The notes: generated by a model from the letters alone, not told the origin. A DNA stretch of 64,000 bases from Amycolatopsis coloradensis (GCF_001953865.1 NZ_MQUQ01000014.1:289163-353162); one strand, 5' to 3'. Counted from the first letter of the stretch, positions 34,179-43,549 are shown. Translations and numbers: made by a program.

Positions 34179-36302
34179 TCAGTTCTTGGTGTTGGCGATC
34201 GAGCGACGGGCGGCGTCGACGACGGCTTCCGCGGTGAACCCGAACTCGCGGAACAGAGTGCCGGCGTCGGCCGAGGCACCGAAATGCTCGATCGAGACGT
34301 TCTCCCCGGCGTCACCGGTGAAGCGGTGCCACGAAAGGGCGATACCGGCTTCGACGGAGACGCGTGCCTTGACCGACGGCGGGAGCACCGAGTCCTTGTA
34401 GGACTGGTCCTGCGCGTCGAACCACTCGACACACGGCATCGAGACGACGCTCGCCGGGATGCCGTCGGCTTCGAGGGTCTTGCGGGCCTCCACGGCCAGC
34501 TGGACCTCGGAGCCGGTCGCGATCAGCACGACCTGGGGCAGCTCGCCCGACGCTTCGGCAAGGACGTAACCGCCCCGCTTGACGCCTTCGGCGCTGGTGC
34601 CCTCCAGCACCGGCACGTTCTGCCGGGTGAGCGCGAGGCCCGACGGGTGGTGGACGTCCTCCAGGACGGCCTTCCACGCGTACGCGGTCTCGTTGGCGTC
34701 CGCCGGGCGGACGACGTTGAGGCCGGGGATCGCGCGCAGCGAGGAGAGCTGCTCGATCGGCTGGTGGGTCGGGCCGTCCTCGCCGAGGCCGATCGAGTCG
34801 TGCGTCCACACGTAGGTGACCGGCGCCTTCATCAGCGCGGCCAGCCGCACGGGCGGGCGCATGTAGTCGGAGAAGATCAGGAACGTCGCGCCGTAGGGAC
34901 GGGTGCCGCCGTGCAGCGCGATGCCGTTGAGGATCGAGCCCATCGCGTGCTCGCGGATGCCGAAGTGCAGCGTCCGGCCGTACGGGCTGGTCTTCCACAT
35001 GTCGGTGGAAGCCTTCTCCGGGCCGAACGAGTCGGCCCCCTTCATGGTGGTGTTGTTGCTCTCCGCGAGGTCCGCGGAGCCACCCCACAGTTCGGGAAGC
35101 GGGTCGGCGAGGGCGTTCAAAACCTCACCGGAGGCCTTGCGGGTCGCGATGCCCTTGGCGTCCGGCTCCCACTTCGGGAGGTTGTCGGCGAAGCCGTCGG
35201 GCAGCGTGCGGGTGGACATCCGGTCCGCGATCTTCTTGCGCTCCGGGTTGGCGGCGCCCCACGCCTCGAACTTCTCCTGCCATTCGGCACGCGCGGTCTT
35301 GCCGCGGTCGACGGCCCGGCGGGTGTGCGCGATGACCTCGTCGTCGACCTGGAAGTTCCGCTCGGGGTCGAAGCCGAGGATCTCCTTGACCGCGGCGACC
35401 TCTTCGGCACCGAGCGCGGCGCCGTGGGCCTTGCCGGTGCCCATCTTCTTCGGTGCCGGGTACCCGATGACGGTCTTCAGCGCGATGAACGACGGGCGCT
35501 CGGTCTCGGCCTTCGCGGCCTTGATGGCCTTTTCGATCGCGACGACGTCCTCGCCACCCTCGACGACCTGGGTGTGCCACCCGTAGGCCTCGTAGCGCTT
35601 CACGACGTCCTCGGACAGCGCGATCTTGGTGTCGTCCTCGATCGAGATCTCGTTGTCGTCCCAGAAGACGATGAGGTTGCCCAGCTCCTGGCGGCCGGCG
35701 ATCGACGAGGCTTCGGCGGTGACGCCCTCTTCGATGTCACCGTCGGAGGCGATCACGTAGATGTGGTGGTCGAAGATGCTCTCGCCGACGGCGGGCTCCG
35801 GGTCCAGCAGGCCGCGCTCGCGGCGGGCCGCCATCGCCATGCCGACACCGTTGGCCAGGCCCTGGCCGAGCGGGCCGGTGGTGGTCTCGATGCCCTTGGT
35901 GTGGCGGTACTCCGGGTGACCGGGGGTCTTCGAGTTCCACTTGCGGAGCTGCTTCAGGTCTTCCAGCTCCAGGCCGAACCCAGCGAGGTACAGCTGGATG
36001 TAGAGGGTCAGGCTCGAGTGCCCCGCGGAGAGGATGAAGCGGTCGCGGGCGGGCCACTCGGGGTCCGCCGGGTCATGACGCAGCGTCCGCTGGAAGAGCG
36101 TGTAGGCGAGCGGCGCCAAGCTCATCGCGGTGCCGGGGTGACCGCTGCCGCAGTTCTCGACCGCGTCCGCGGCGAGCACCCGAACGGTGTCGACGGCCCG
36201 CGTGTCGTTCTCGGTCCAGTCGGCGGGCAGGTTGCGCCGGAGGAGTGGGTTCTTCTCGCTGGTAGAGGCGGTTTCGGACACTGAACTCGAACTCCCCGTC
36301 AT
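34179..36302 (-). CDS. tkt: Transketolase
   Basis: 707 residues. The ThDP domain (GSGHPGTAMSLAPLAY, GPLGQGLANGVGMAMA, VIASDGDIEEGVTAEASSIA with the GDG...N-type cofactor motif) is followed by the pyrimidine domain (TYVWTHDSIGLGEDGPTHQP) and the C-terminal domain. First gene of the minus-strand pentose-phosphate operon, divergent from ctaB across 280 bases that must hold both promoters. Confidence 0.98.
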   Translation of the reverse strand: MTGSSSSVSETASTSEKNPLLRRNLPADWTENDTRAVDTVRVLAADAVENCGSGHPGTAMSLAPLAYTLFQRTLRHDPADPEWPARDRFILSAGHSSLTLYIQLYLAGFGLELEDLKQLRKWNSKTPGHPEYRHTKGIETTTGPLGQGLANGVGMAMAARRERGLLDPEPAVGESIFDHHIYVIASDGDIEEGVTAEASSIAGRQELGNLIVFWDDNEISIEDDTKIALSEDVVKRYEAYGWHTQVVEGGEDVVAIEKAIKAAKAETERPSFIALKTVIGYPAPKKMGTGKAHGAALGAEEVAAVKEILGFDPERNFQVDDEVIAHTRRAVDRGKTARAEWQEKFEAWGAANPERKKIADRMSTRTLPDGFADNLPKWEPDAKGIATRKASGEVLNALADPLPELWGGSADLAESNNTTMKGADSFGPEKASTDMWKTSPYGRTLHFGIREHAMGSILNGIALHGGTRPYGATFLIFSDYMRPPVRLAALMKAPVTYVWTHDSIGLGEDGPTHQPIEQLSSLRAIPGLNVVRPADANETAYAWKAVLEDVHHPSGLALTRQNVPVLEGTSAEGVKRGGYVLAEASGELPQVVLIATGSEVQLAVEARKTLEADGIPASVVSMPCVEWFDAQDQSYKDSVLPPSVKARVSVEAGIALSWHRFTGDAGENVSIEHFGASADAGTLFREFGFTAEAVVDAARRSIANTKN

Positions 36303-36582
36303 CAGGTTGTGGCTTCTCTTCCCTCATGGGTAACCCACGTGTACCGCTATTAATCTCAATCGATCCGGAAGGGACGATATTCCTGCTCCGGGCCGTTCGC
36401 TTCAGGTACGCCGCGACCTACCGCGGCCAGCCTAATGGTTCGGCCGGTCGAGGACCCGCGATCACCCTCTGGAAACAGCACGTCTAACATCGAGGAAGGG
36501 TTCAGAACGCAGGGATCCGGGGCCCGCCACATCACCCGGAAGCCTGGTGGGCCCCGGCCCGAAAACTGACGCAGGGAGTGAA

Positions 36583-37563
36583 ATGTCGTTGGTGAACGCT
36601 GCGCACGGACGCAGTGACAGCACCAGCGCCGTACATCCGACCGGTGAACGACCGCACGGTGGCCGGCGAACAATCCGCCAGGTCGTCGGCGCGTACGCCG
36701 CCCTCGCGAAGCCCAGGGTGATCGAACTCCTCCTCGTCACCACGATTCCCGCGATGTTCCTGGCAGGCCGGGAAACCCCGTCGCCGTGGCTGGTACTCGC
36801 GACGCTCGTGGGCGGCACCATGGCCGCCGGTAGCGCCAACGCCTTGAACTGCGTCATCGACGCGGACATCGACAAGGTGATGAACCGCACCAAGCGCCGT
36901 CCGCTGGTGAAGGAATCGGTACCCCGCCGCGGCGCGCTGATCTTCGGTCTCGTGCTCGGCGTGCTGTCGGCAGTCGTGCTCTATTTCACGGTGAATCTGC
37001 TCTCGGCGATCCTCGCGATCGCGACGATCCTGTTCTACATCTTCGTCTACACGCTGGTGCTGAAGCGGCGTACGTCACAGAATGTGGTCTGGGGCGGGGC
37101 GGCGGGCTGCATGCCGGTCGTCATCGGCTGGGCCGCCGTCACCGGCACCGTCGAGTGGCCCGCGTTCGTGATGTTCGGTGTCATCTTCTTCTGGACCCCG
37201 CCGCACACCTGGGCGCTGGGCATGAAGTACCGCGACGACTACGAGCGCGCCGGCGTGCCGATGCTGCCGGTGGTCGCCACCCCGCAGCACGTGGCGCGGC
37301 AGATCGTCATCTACTCGTGGGTGATGGTCGCCTGGACGCTGCTGCTGGTCCCGGTGACGAGCTGGATCTACACTACGTTCGCGATCCTGGCGGGCGGCTG
37401 GTTCCTCTTCTACGCGCACAGCCTGAACGCGGCGGTGCGGCGCGGCGAGGAAACCAAGCCGATGTCGCTGTTCCACCGGTCGAACACATACCTGATGATC
37501 GTGTTCGTCGCGCTGGCCGTCGACTCGGCCATCGGCCTCCCCGCCATCGGCCTGCCCTTCTGA
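36583..37563 (+). CDS. ctaB: Protohaem IX farnesyltransferase (haem O synthase)
   Basis: 326 residues from ATG at 36583 (GGGAG 6 bases upstream). UbiA fold with about nine membrane helices and the substrate motif NCVIDADIDKVMNRTKRRPL, plus YRDDYERAGVPMLPVV. It farnesylates haem b to haem O for cytochrome oxidase; haem A synthase (ctaA) lies 7 kb downstream. A family A palindrome follows the stop by 15 bases. Confidence 0.97.
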   Translation: MSLVNAAHGRSDSTSAVHPTGERPHGGRRTIRQVVGAYAALAKPRVIELLLVTTIPAMFLAGRETPSPWLVLATLVGGTMAAGSANALNCVIDADIDKVMNRTKRRPLVKESVPRRGALIFGLVLGVLSAVVLYFTVNLLSAILAIATILFYIFVYTLVLKRRTSQNVVWGGAAGCMPVVIGWAAVTGTVEWPAFVMFGVIFFWTPPHTWALGMKYRDDYERAGVPMLPVVATPQHVARQIVIYSWVMVAWTLLLVPVTSWIYTTFAILAGGWFLFYAHSLNAAVRRGEETKPMSLFHRSNTYLMIVFVALAVDSAIGLPAIGLPF

Positions 37564-37578
37564 CGCTCCTCCCCGTCC

Positions 37579-37642
37579 CGCAATTCGTCCTCTAGTTGCG
37601 GTAGTTGCACGCTCAACTACCGCAACTAGAGGACGAATTGCG
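37579..37642. repeat. Family A palindrome, copy 2 (perfect 29-bp arms)
   Basis: Arms 37579-37607 and 37614-37642 are exact reverse complements around CACGCT. It shares the 19-base core with the other copies but has GTAGTTG where copy 1 has GTACTTG, and CGCAATTCG where copy 1 has CGCGTTTCG, each change matched on the other arm. It follows the ctaB stop. Confidence 0.9.
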
Positions 37643-37749
37643 TTGGGGGCGTCTTCCAGGCTGCCTTGCTCCTGGTCCGCGTGCGCACGCGAGAATGAGA
37701 TGATGGCGGGCGCCGTTGTAACCCTTTCGGCCCCTTGTCCCACCTCTCG

Positions 37750-37764
37750 AAAGCAGGCTGCTTT
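37750..37764 (+). promoter_or_regulatory. Palindrome AAAGCAGGCTGCTTT at the helR start
   Basis: A perfect 7+1+7 inverted repeat that contains the likely ribosome-binding AGCAGG and runs into the first possible start (TTG at 37764). It could be an operator or an mRNA hairpin limiting initiation; GTG at 37770 is the alternative start. Confidence 0.45.
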
Positions 37765-40025
37765 TGTCTGTGTCCCCGGACCGGGAACTCGACGCGCTCG
37801 AGCGGGACGTCGCGCTCGAGCAGGAGTACGTCACCACCCTTTACCGCAAACTCGACGCCGAACGCGTCGACGCGCAGCGCAGGCTCGACCAGACGCTGCG
37901 CCAGACCGGCGGCACCCCGCAGGCGCGCACCGAACGCGACGTCGCCACGACGCTGTACACCGACAGGTTGTCCCAGCTGAGCTCCGTCGAGCAGGGCCTG
38001 TGCTTCGGCCGTCTCGACTTCTTGCCCGAGCACGCCGAGGAGACCACCTACATCGGGCGGCTCGGGCTGTTCGACGAGGACGACGAGTACCGCCCGCTGC
38101 TGGTCGACTGGCGTGCGCCGGTCGCGCGGCCCTTCTACCTGGCCACCGCCGCCTCGCCCGAAGGCGTCCGCCGCCGTCGCCACATCCGGTCGCTGAGCCG
38201 CAAGGTCGTCGGCGTCGACGACGAGATCCTCGATCTCTCCGCCGCCGACCAGGGCCAGGACCTCGGTCTCGCGGGGGAGGCGGCGCTGCTGGCCGCGCTC
38301 GAACGCCGTCGCACCGGTGAGATGAGCGACATCGTCGCCACCATCCAGGCCGAGCAGGACCGCATCATCCGCGCTTCGCCGAACGGCGTCCTGGTGGTCC
38401 AGGGCGGCCCGGGCACCGGCAAGACCGCGGTCGCGCTGCACCGCGCGGCGTACCTGCTCTACACGCACCGGCAGCAGCTCACCACGCGCGGCGTGCTGGT
38501 GGTCGGGCCGAACAGCACCTTTCTCCGCTACATCGGGCAGGTCCTGCCGTCGCTGGGCGAGACCGGGGTGCTGCTGGCCACGATCGGCCAGCTGTACCCG
38601 GGCCTGGACGCCGTCGGCCCGGTCACCCGCGAGGCCGCGGAGATCAAGGGCCGTCCGGTGATGGCCGACGTGCTCGCCAACGCCGTCCGCGATCGCCAGC
38701 GCGTGCCGGAACCGGTGCTGGAGATCGAGTTCGAACGCGAGATCCTGATGCTCGACCGCAAGACCTGCACCGAAGCCAGGACGCGGGCCCGCCGGTCGCG
38801 CCGTCCGCACAACCTCGCGCGGCGGATCTTCGTCTCCGACCTCCTCGACGCCCTGACCCGCCAGGCCGCCCGCAAACTGGGGGAGGACCTGCTCGACGCG
38901 CGCGACGTCCAGGACATCCGCGCCGAGGTCGCCGCCGACCGGAACGTGGCCGCCGCGATCGACGGGCTGTGGCCGACACTCACTCCCGAAATCGTCCTCG
39001 ACGAGCTGTTCGCCGACCGCGAACGGTTGCGCGGCGCGGCCGGGAAGGTCTTGTCGGAGACCGATCGTGAGCACCTTTTCAGCCCAACGGACGCCAAGTG
39101 GAGCCCGGCCGACGTCCCGCTGCTCGACGAACTCGCCGAGCTGCTCGGCGAGGACGACACCGACGCCAGGGCCGAGCGTGCCCGCCGGGAGCGGGAAGAC
39201 CGCGCCTACGCGGAAGGCGTGCTCGACATCCTCGAACAGGACGAGGAGATCGTCGACGAGGAACTGCTGCGGGTGGGTGACGTCCTCGACGCCGAACTGT
39301 TCGCCGAACGCCAGCAGCGCCGCAGTGAGATGACCGCGGCACAGCGGGCCGCCCAGGACCGGACCTGGACCTTCGGGCACGTGATCGTCGACGAGGCGCA
39401 GGAGCTGACCGCGATGGACTGGCGGCTGCTGATGCGCCGGTCTCCGAACCGGTCGATGACGCTGGTCGGTGACGTCGCCCAGACCGGCGCTTCCGGTGGC
39501 GCGCGATCGTGGGGGGAAGTGCTCTCGCCGTACGTCGCAGATCGTTGGCGGCTCGAAGAGCTGACCGTGAACTACCGGACCCCGGCGGAGATCATGGCCG
39601 TCGCGTCCCGCGTGCTCGCCGACGTCAATCCCGAGCTGGAAGCGCCGGTTTCGGTGCGGGAGACGGGTTTCGAGCCGTGGCTGCGTTCCGTGGACCCGGC
39701 GGAACTCGCCGCCGCGCTGCCCGGTCTCGTCGAGGCCGAACTGTCCGCTGTGGACGGTGGGACGGTCGCCGTGCTTTGCCCGGTCCCGCTGATCGAGACG
39801 GTGTCGGAGGCGCTCAGTGAGGCAGGGGACCGGGTGTCGGTGATGGCGGTGGAGCGGGCGAAGGGCCTGGAGTTCGATTCGGTGGTGCTGGTCGCCCCGG
39901 ACCAGGTCGTCGCCGAGTCCCCGCGCGGGCTCAACGATCTTTATGTGGCCCTGACCAGGGCGACCCGTCGGATGGGTGTAGTGCAGACCGGTGACCTTGT
40001 ACCGGCGCTGGAGGGTCTTGGCTAA
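37764..40025 (+). CDS. helR: HelD/HelR-type RNA polymerase recycling helicase
   Basis: 753 residues. The N-terminal coiled coil (about 5-60) reaches into RNA polymerase in HelD structures. A superfamily 1 helicase core is split by a long insertion: Walker A QGGPGTGKTAVALHR near 214, DEAQELTAMDW near 543, NYRTPAEIM, and LYVALTRATRRMGVV at the end. Actinobacterial class II HelD/HelR strips stalled RNA polymerase, and HelR in Streptomyces confers rifamycin tolerance by displacing the drug. Rifamycins come from Amycolatopsis, which makes the gene notable here. The symbol is by resemblance. Confidence 0.85.
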   Translation: MSVSPDRELDALERDVALEQEYVTTLYRKLDAERVDAQRRLDQTLRQTGGTPQARTERDVATTLYTDRLSQLSSVEQGLCFGRLDFLPEHAEETTYIGRLGLFDEDDEYRPLLVDWRAPVARPFYLATAASPEGVRRRRHIRSLSRKVVGVDDEILDLSAADQGQDLGLAGEAALLAALERRRTGEMSDIVATIQAEQDRIIRASPNGVLVVQGGPGTGKTAVALHRAAYLLYTHRQQLTTRGVLVVGPNSTFLRYIGQVLPSLGETGVLLATIGQLYPGLDAVGPVTREAAEIKGRPVMADVLANAVRDRQRVPEPVLEIEFEREILMLDRKTCTEARTRARRSRRPHNLARRIFVSDLLDALTRQAARKLGEDLLDARDVQDIRAEVAADRNVAAAIDGLWPTLTPEIVLDELFADRERLRGAAGKVLSETDREHLFSPTDAKWSPADVPLLDELAELLGEDDTDARAERARREREDRAYAEGVLDILEQDEEIVDEELLRVGDVLDAELFAERQQRRSEMTAAQRAAQDRTWTFGHVIVDEAQELTAMDWRLLMRRSPNRSMTLVGDVAQTGASGGARSWGEVLSPYVADRWRLEELTVNYRTPAEIMAVASRVLADVNPELEAPVSVRETGFEPWLRSVDPAELAAALPGLVEAELSAVDGGTVAVLCPVPLIETVSEALSEAGDRVSVMAVERAKGLEFDSVVLVAPDQVVAESPRGLNDLYVALTRATRRMGVVQTGDLVPALEGLG

Positions 40026-40035
40026 GGTCTGCCGC

Positions 40036-40608
40036 ATGCGCACATTCGGCAAGATCGTGGTCATCGGCGCGGGCGTCCTCGCCCTGGCGGCCTGTGGCGA
40101 GAAAGCGAACACCGCAGGTTCCGCCCAGTCGTCCTCCGGCGCGGCACCCGCGTCGGCGACGTCGCAGGCCCCGCCCGCTTCGAAGGGCAAGGAGTGCACG
40201 GCCGACGACGTCAAGACCACCGGGAAGTTCGGGGAAGCGCCGACCATCACCATCCCGGACGACTGCGACCCGCCGAAGAAGCTCATCACCAAGGACCTCG
40301 AGCCCGGCACTGGTGAGGGTGCCAAGGCCGGCGCGAAGCTGGGGATGAACTACTCGCTGGTCACCTGGTCCAACAAGCAGAAGTTGGACAGCTCGTTCGA
40401 CCGCGGCGAGCCGTTCGAGCTGACGCTCGGCGCCGGCATGGTCATCAAGGGCTGGGACCAGGGGCTCGAAGGGATCAAGCAGGGCGCGCGGCGACTGCTG
40501 ATCATCCCGCCGGACCTCGGTTACGGCCAGGGCGGCAACGGCATCGAGCCGAACGAGACCCTGGTGTTCGTGACCGACGCGGTGAGCGTCCCGACCGACA
40601 AGGGCTGA
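40036..40608 (+). CDS. FKBP-type peptidyl-prolyl isomerase lipoprotein
   Basis: 190 residues from ATG at 40036. A lipoprotein signal (GVLALAACGEK) anchors it outside the membrane; a Ser/Ala/Pro linker leads to an FKBP domain (about 75-190) with FDRGEPFELTLGAGMVIKGW, QGARRLLIIPPDLGYG and ETLVFVTDAVSV, which carry the usual FK506-pocket residues. It probably assists folding of exported proteins. It starts 10 bases after the helicase stop and may be co-transcribed. Confidence 0.92.
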   Translation: MRTFGKIVVIGAGVLALAACGEKANTAGSAQSSSGAAPASATSQAPPASKGKECTADDVKTTGKFGEAPTITIPDDCDPPKKLITKDLEPGTGEGAKAGAKLGMNYSLVTWSNKQKLDSSFDRGEPFELTLGAGMVIKGWDQGLEGIKQGARRLLIIPPDLGYGQGGNGIEPNETLVFVTDAVSVPTDKG

Positions 40609-40620
40609 TGCCGGCAGGAG

Positions 40621-40697
40621 CTGAAGGGGCCCTTCACCGCATCTCACGCGATGAAGGGCCCTTTCGCTGCATGCGATGCGGGGAAAGTCCCCTTCAG
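40621..40697. terminator. Family B-related double hairpin between convergent genes
   Basis: TGAAGGGGCCCTTCACCGC (40622-40640) pairs with the arm near 40648-40666 (16 of 19 positions), and CTGAAGGGGC (40621-40630) can also pair with GTCCCCTTCAG (40687-40697). It lies between the FKBP stop and the convergent acetyltransferase stop; it probably terminates both. Confidence 0.6.
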
Positions 40698-41221
40698 TCG
40701 CGGTACTCCCAGGTGAGCAGGGTGATCTCCAGGCCCTTCTCGACCTTCACCTCAGGTTCCCTGTCGGTCACGGCGTAGCCGACGCGGCGAGCGACGGCCT
40801 CGCTGGCCGCGTTCCGCGCGTCGATCTTCAGCTGGAGCGGTCCGAGACCGAGGTCCAGCGCATAAGCGGTGAGCACCCGAAGAGCCCGCGCCGCGAGGTC
40901 TTGCCCGCGGTGGGCCGGGCCGACCGCGTAGCCGAGTTCGGCCGCATCGTCCTTCAGGAACAACACCACCTCGCCGAGCGGCTCGCCGCCGTCGACCGTG
41001 ATGGCCAGCCGCCGCCCCGTCCCCTCGGTGCGGCGGGCGAGACTCTTCTCGTAGTGCCCCTTCGCCGCCACCTCGTCGAAAGGGGACGGCAACGGCGTGA
41101 AACGAGCGACAGCGGGGTTGTCGAACAGGCCGGGCATGAACGCGACGTCGTCTTCGATCCAGTCGCGCAGCACGACATCTTCCCCGGTGAGCCGGACCTC
41201 CTCCGGCCAGGTCACGGTCAC
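40694..41221 (-). CDS. GNAT family N-acetyltransferase
   Basis: 175 residues from GTG at 41221, overlapping the quinone-reductase stop (GTGA). It is a RimJ/RimL-type acetyltransferase: VRLTGEDVVLRDWIEDDVAF at the start, the acetyl-CoA loop region AELGYAVGPAHRGQDLAARA, and the closing KIDARNAASEAVARRVGY. Target unknown; protein N-termini or small amines are typical. Confidence 0.88.
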   Translation of the reverse strand: MTVTWPEEVRLTGEDVVLRDWIEDDVAFMPGLFDNPAVARFTPLPSPFDEVAAKGHYEKSLARRTEGTGRRLAITVDGGEPLGEVVLFLKDDAAELGYAVGPAHRGQDLAARALRVLTAYALDLGLGPLQLKIDARNAASEAVARRVGYAVTDREPEVKVEKGLEITLLTWEYRD

Positions 41222-42189
41222 GGGATCAGCAGGAGCTTGCCGGTGGTGCGGCGGCCCTGGAGGTCTTCGTGCGCCTGACGGGCGTCGGCCAGCGGGTAGC
41301 GGCCGCCGATCCGGATGTTCAGCGAGCCGTCTCCGACGGCGGTGAACAGTTCGTTCACCCGCCACTCCAGTTCCTCACGGGTGAGCACGTAGTGCGCGGA
41401 GGTCGGGCGGGTGAGGTACACCGAGCCACTGCGGTTGAGCAGTTGCGGGTCGATCGGCGGCACCGGGCCGCTGGCCGCGCCGTAGAGGGCGAGCAGGCCG
41501 CGGATCTTCAGGCTCGCCAGGCTGCCGTCCACAGTGGACTTGCCGACGCCGTCGTAGACCACTGCGACGCCCTTGCCGCCGGTGAGTTCGCGGGCCGCCT
41601 CGGCGAAGTCGACCTGGTCGTAGCGGATGACGTCGTCCGCGCCCGCCGCCTTGGCGAGTTCGGCCTTCTCGGCGGTGGAGACGGTGCCGATCACCCGCGC
41701 GCCGCGGGCCTTGGCCAGCTGGACCAGCAGCAGCCCCATCCCGCCCGCGGCGGCGTGGACGAGGACGTCGTCACCGGCCTTGACCTCGTAGGTCGAGGCG
41801 GTCAGCGCGTGCGCGGTGACGCCCTGGAGCATCGTGGCGGCGGCGGTCTCCTCGGTCACGCCGTCCGGGATCTTCACCGCGACCGCGGCGGGGAGCAGAC
41901 GGCGCTGGGCGTAGCTGCCGAGCGAACCCTGCCAGGCGACCCGGTCGCCCACGGCGAAACCGGTCACGCCGTCGCCGATCGCGGCGACCGTGCCGGCGCC
42001 CTCCATGCCCAGGATGAACGGCGTGCCGACCGGGTAGATGCCCTCGCGGTGGTAGGTGTCGATGTAGTTGACGCCCGCCGCGGCGACGTCCACCAGCAGT
42101 TCCCCGGCACCGGGTTCGCCGACCTCGACTTGCGTCGGCTCGAGGACTTCGGGACCGCCGGTTCGCCGGATCTGCACTGCCGTGGGCAT
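41218..42189 (-). CDS. qor: NADPH:quinone oxidoreductase (zinc-free MDR family)
   Basis: 323 residues. GroES-like domain PVGTPFILGMEGAGTVAAIG, then a Rossmann domain with VLVHAAAGGMGLLLVQLAKA and GARVIGTVSTAEKAELAKAA; no zinc ligands, as in Qor. It reduces quinones with NADPH. Its place near ctaB and ctaA is shared, as I recall, with M. tuberculosis Rv1454c. Confidence 0.93.
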   Translation of the reverse strand: MPTAVQIRRTGGPEVLEPTQVEVGEPGAGELLVDVAAAGVNYIDTYHREGIYPVGTPFILGMEGAGTVAAIGDGVTGFAVGDRVAWQGSLGSYAQRRLLPAAVAVKIPDGVTEETAAATMLQGVTAHALTASTYEVKAGDDVLVHAAAGGMGLLLVQLAKARGARVIGTVSTAEKAELAKAAGADDVIRYDQVDFAEAARELTGGKGVAVVYDGVGKSTVDGSLASLKIRGLLALYGAASGPVPPIDPQLLNRSGSVYLTRPTSAHYVLTREELEWRVNELFTAVGDGSLNIRIGGRYPLADARQAHEDLQGRRTTGKLLLIP

Positions 42190-42284
42190 ACATCCTCCTC
42201 GTTCAAGGTCGTTCCGACCGGGACAACTATGGCCGACGCCACGGTTATTCCGCGTCCCGGGCCTTTCGCGGTTAAGCTCGGGCC

Positions 42285-42593
42285 GTGGCTGAGACCGAAG
42301 AGAAGACCGAGACCGCCGCCCCCACGTCGCGCCAGGTCGCGGCCGCCCGCGACTTCGTCAAGCGGCACGGGAAGCCGTCGCGCGCGGTGGTGGAGAACAT
42401 CGGCCGAGCCGGCGCCAGGGTCGTGCTCGTGGGCGCCGACGGCGCGCTCGGTGACGTCATCGTCGCCTCCACCGAGGCGGGCGAGGCGCTGGTCGAGGCC
42501 GTCGAAGACCTCGAGCCCGCCGAATGGGACAGCGAGACCGTGAAGGCCACCAAGATCGGTGCCGAGCACCGCCGCCGGATGGCCGGCAAGTGA
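42285..42593 (+). CDS. Conserved actinobacterial hypothetical protein
   Basis: 102 residues from GTG at 42285. It has a charged N-terminus (MAETEEKTETAAPTSRQVAA) and a compact alpha/beta core (GARVVLVGADGALGDVIVAS). Its stop overlaps the ATP-grasp start by 4 bases (GTGA), so the two are translated together. Function unknown. Confidence 0.8.
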   Translation: MAETEEKTETAAPTSRQVAAARDFVKRHGKPSRAVVENIGRAGARVVLVGADGALGDVIVASTEAGEALVEAVEDLEPAEWDSETVKATKIGAEHRRRMAGK

Positions 42594-43468
42594 GCGGCTC
42601 CGCGATCTTCGTCGCTTGCTCCACGCTGCCGGAAGGTGACGGTGACGAGCACGCCGTTCCCGAGGCGATGGCCGACCTCGGCTTCAAGACCCGCTGGGCC
42701 GTCTGGGACGACACGACCGTCGACTTCGGCGCCGCGGACATCGTCGTGCTGCGCGCCACCTGGGACTACGCCGAGCGCCGTGACGAGTTCCTGTCCTGGA
42801 CCGAAACCGTGCCCGCGCTGTCCAATTCGGCCGAAGTCGCGCGCTGGAACACCGACAAAGCCTATCTGGCCGAACTCGGCGACGCCGGGGTCGCGGTCGT
42901 GCCGACGACGCTGATCGCGCCGGATGACGACACCCCGCGCTGGCCCAAGGGCGATTTCGTGCTGAAGCCCGCGGTCGGTGCCGGATCCCGGGGCGTCGGG
43001 AAGTTCACCGCCGCCCGCGCCGACGAGGCCGTGTCGCATCTGAAGAGTCTTCACGGCGAAGGCCACACCGCGGTGATGCAGCCGTATCAGTCCAGTGTGG
43101 ACAGTGAAGGCGAGTTCGCGCTGGTGTACTTCGGCGGCGTCTACTCGCACGCTTTCTCGAAGGCCGCGATGCTGGGCAGGGGCAGGGAAGTCGACGAATC
43201 CGGTCTGTACGTGACGGAAAAGCTCGCGCCCGTGCAGCCCGCCGCGGGATTCCGTGCCTTGGCCGAGGACGTTCTTGACGCGACGGCGGCGCTGCTCGGC
43301 ATCCTGCGCGCGGAACTGCTCTACGCCCGCGTCGACCTCGTCGCCGGTCCGGACGGCAAGCCGCTGCTGCTGGAACTGGAACTCGTCGAGCCGTCGCTCG
43401 GTTTCCGTCAGACCGACGCCGCGGCCGCTTGGCGCTTCGCCTCGGCCGTACGGCAGCAACTCGCCTGA
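42590..43468 (+). CDS. ATP-grasp domain protein (RimK/glutathione synthetase-like)
   Basis: 292 residues. An N-terminal pre-ATP-grasp part (ADIVVLRATWDYAERRDEFL) precedes an ATP-grasp fold: DFVLKPAVGAGSRGVGKFTA is the lysine-bearing P-loop-like strand, and LYARVDLVAGPDGKPLLLEL and EPSLGF supply the metal-binding Asp and Glu. Such enzymes join a carboxylate to an amine with ATP; the substrate is unknown. It is coupled to the 102-residue protein upstream. Confidence 0.85.
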   Translation: MSGSAIFVACSTLPEGDGDEHAVPEAMADLGFKTRWAVWDDTTVDFGAADIVVLRATWDYAERRDEFLSWTETVPALSNSAEVARWNTDKAYLAELGDAGVAVVPTTLIAPDDDTPRWPKGDFVLKPAVGAGSRGVGKFTAARADEAVSHLKSLHGEGHTAVMQPYQSSVDSEGEFALVYFGGVYSHAFSKAAMLGRGREVDESGLYVTEKLAPVQPAAGFRALAEDVLDATAALLGILRAELLYARVDLVAGPDGKPLLLELELVEPSLGFRQTDAAAAWRFASAVRQQLA

Positions 43469-43532
43469 CGCGATTCGTCCTCTAGTTGCGGTATATGCGT
43501 GTGCAAGTACCGCAACTAGAGGACGAATCGCG
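43469..43532. repeat. Family A palindrome, copy 3 (perfect 25-bp arms)
   Basis: Arms 43469-43493 and 43508-43532 are exact reverse complements around a 14-base loop. The outer arm is CGCGATTCG/CGAATCGCG, again compensated relative to the other copies. It abuts the ATP-grasp stop and lies before the convergent desaturase stop at 43550. Confidence 0.9.
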
Positions 43533-43549
43533 AAGGGGGCAGGCGAGTG

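Noticed and set aside
29991..36284. Long plus-strand frames opposite zwf, pgi, tal and tkt
   Set aside because: All are antisense to well-identified enzymes and show no recognisable motifs.
37626..40325. Almost 900-codon frame antisense to the HelR-like gene
   Set aside because: The sense protein has complete helicase motifs; the antisense translation is compositionally biased.
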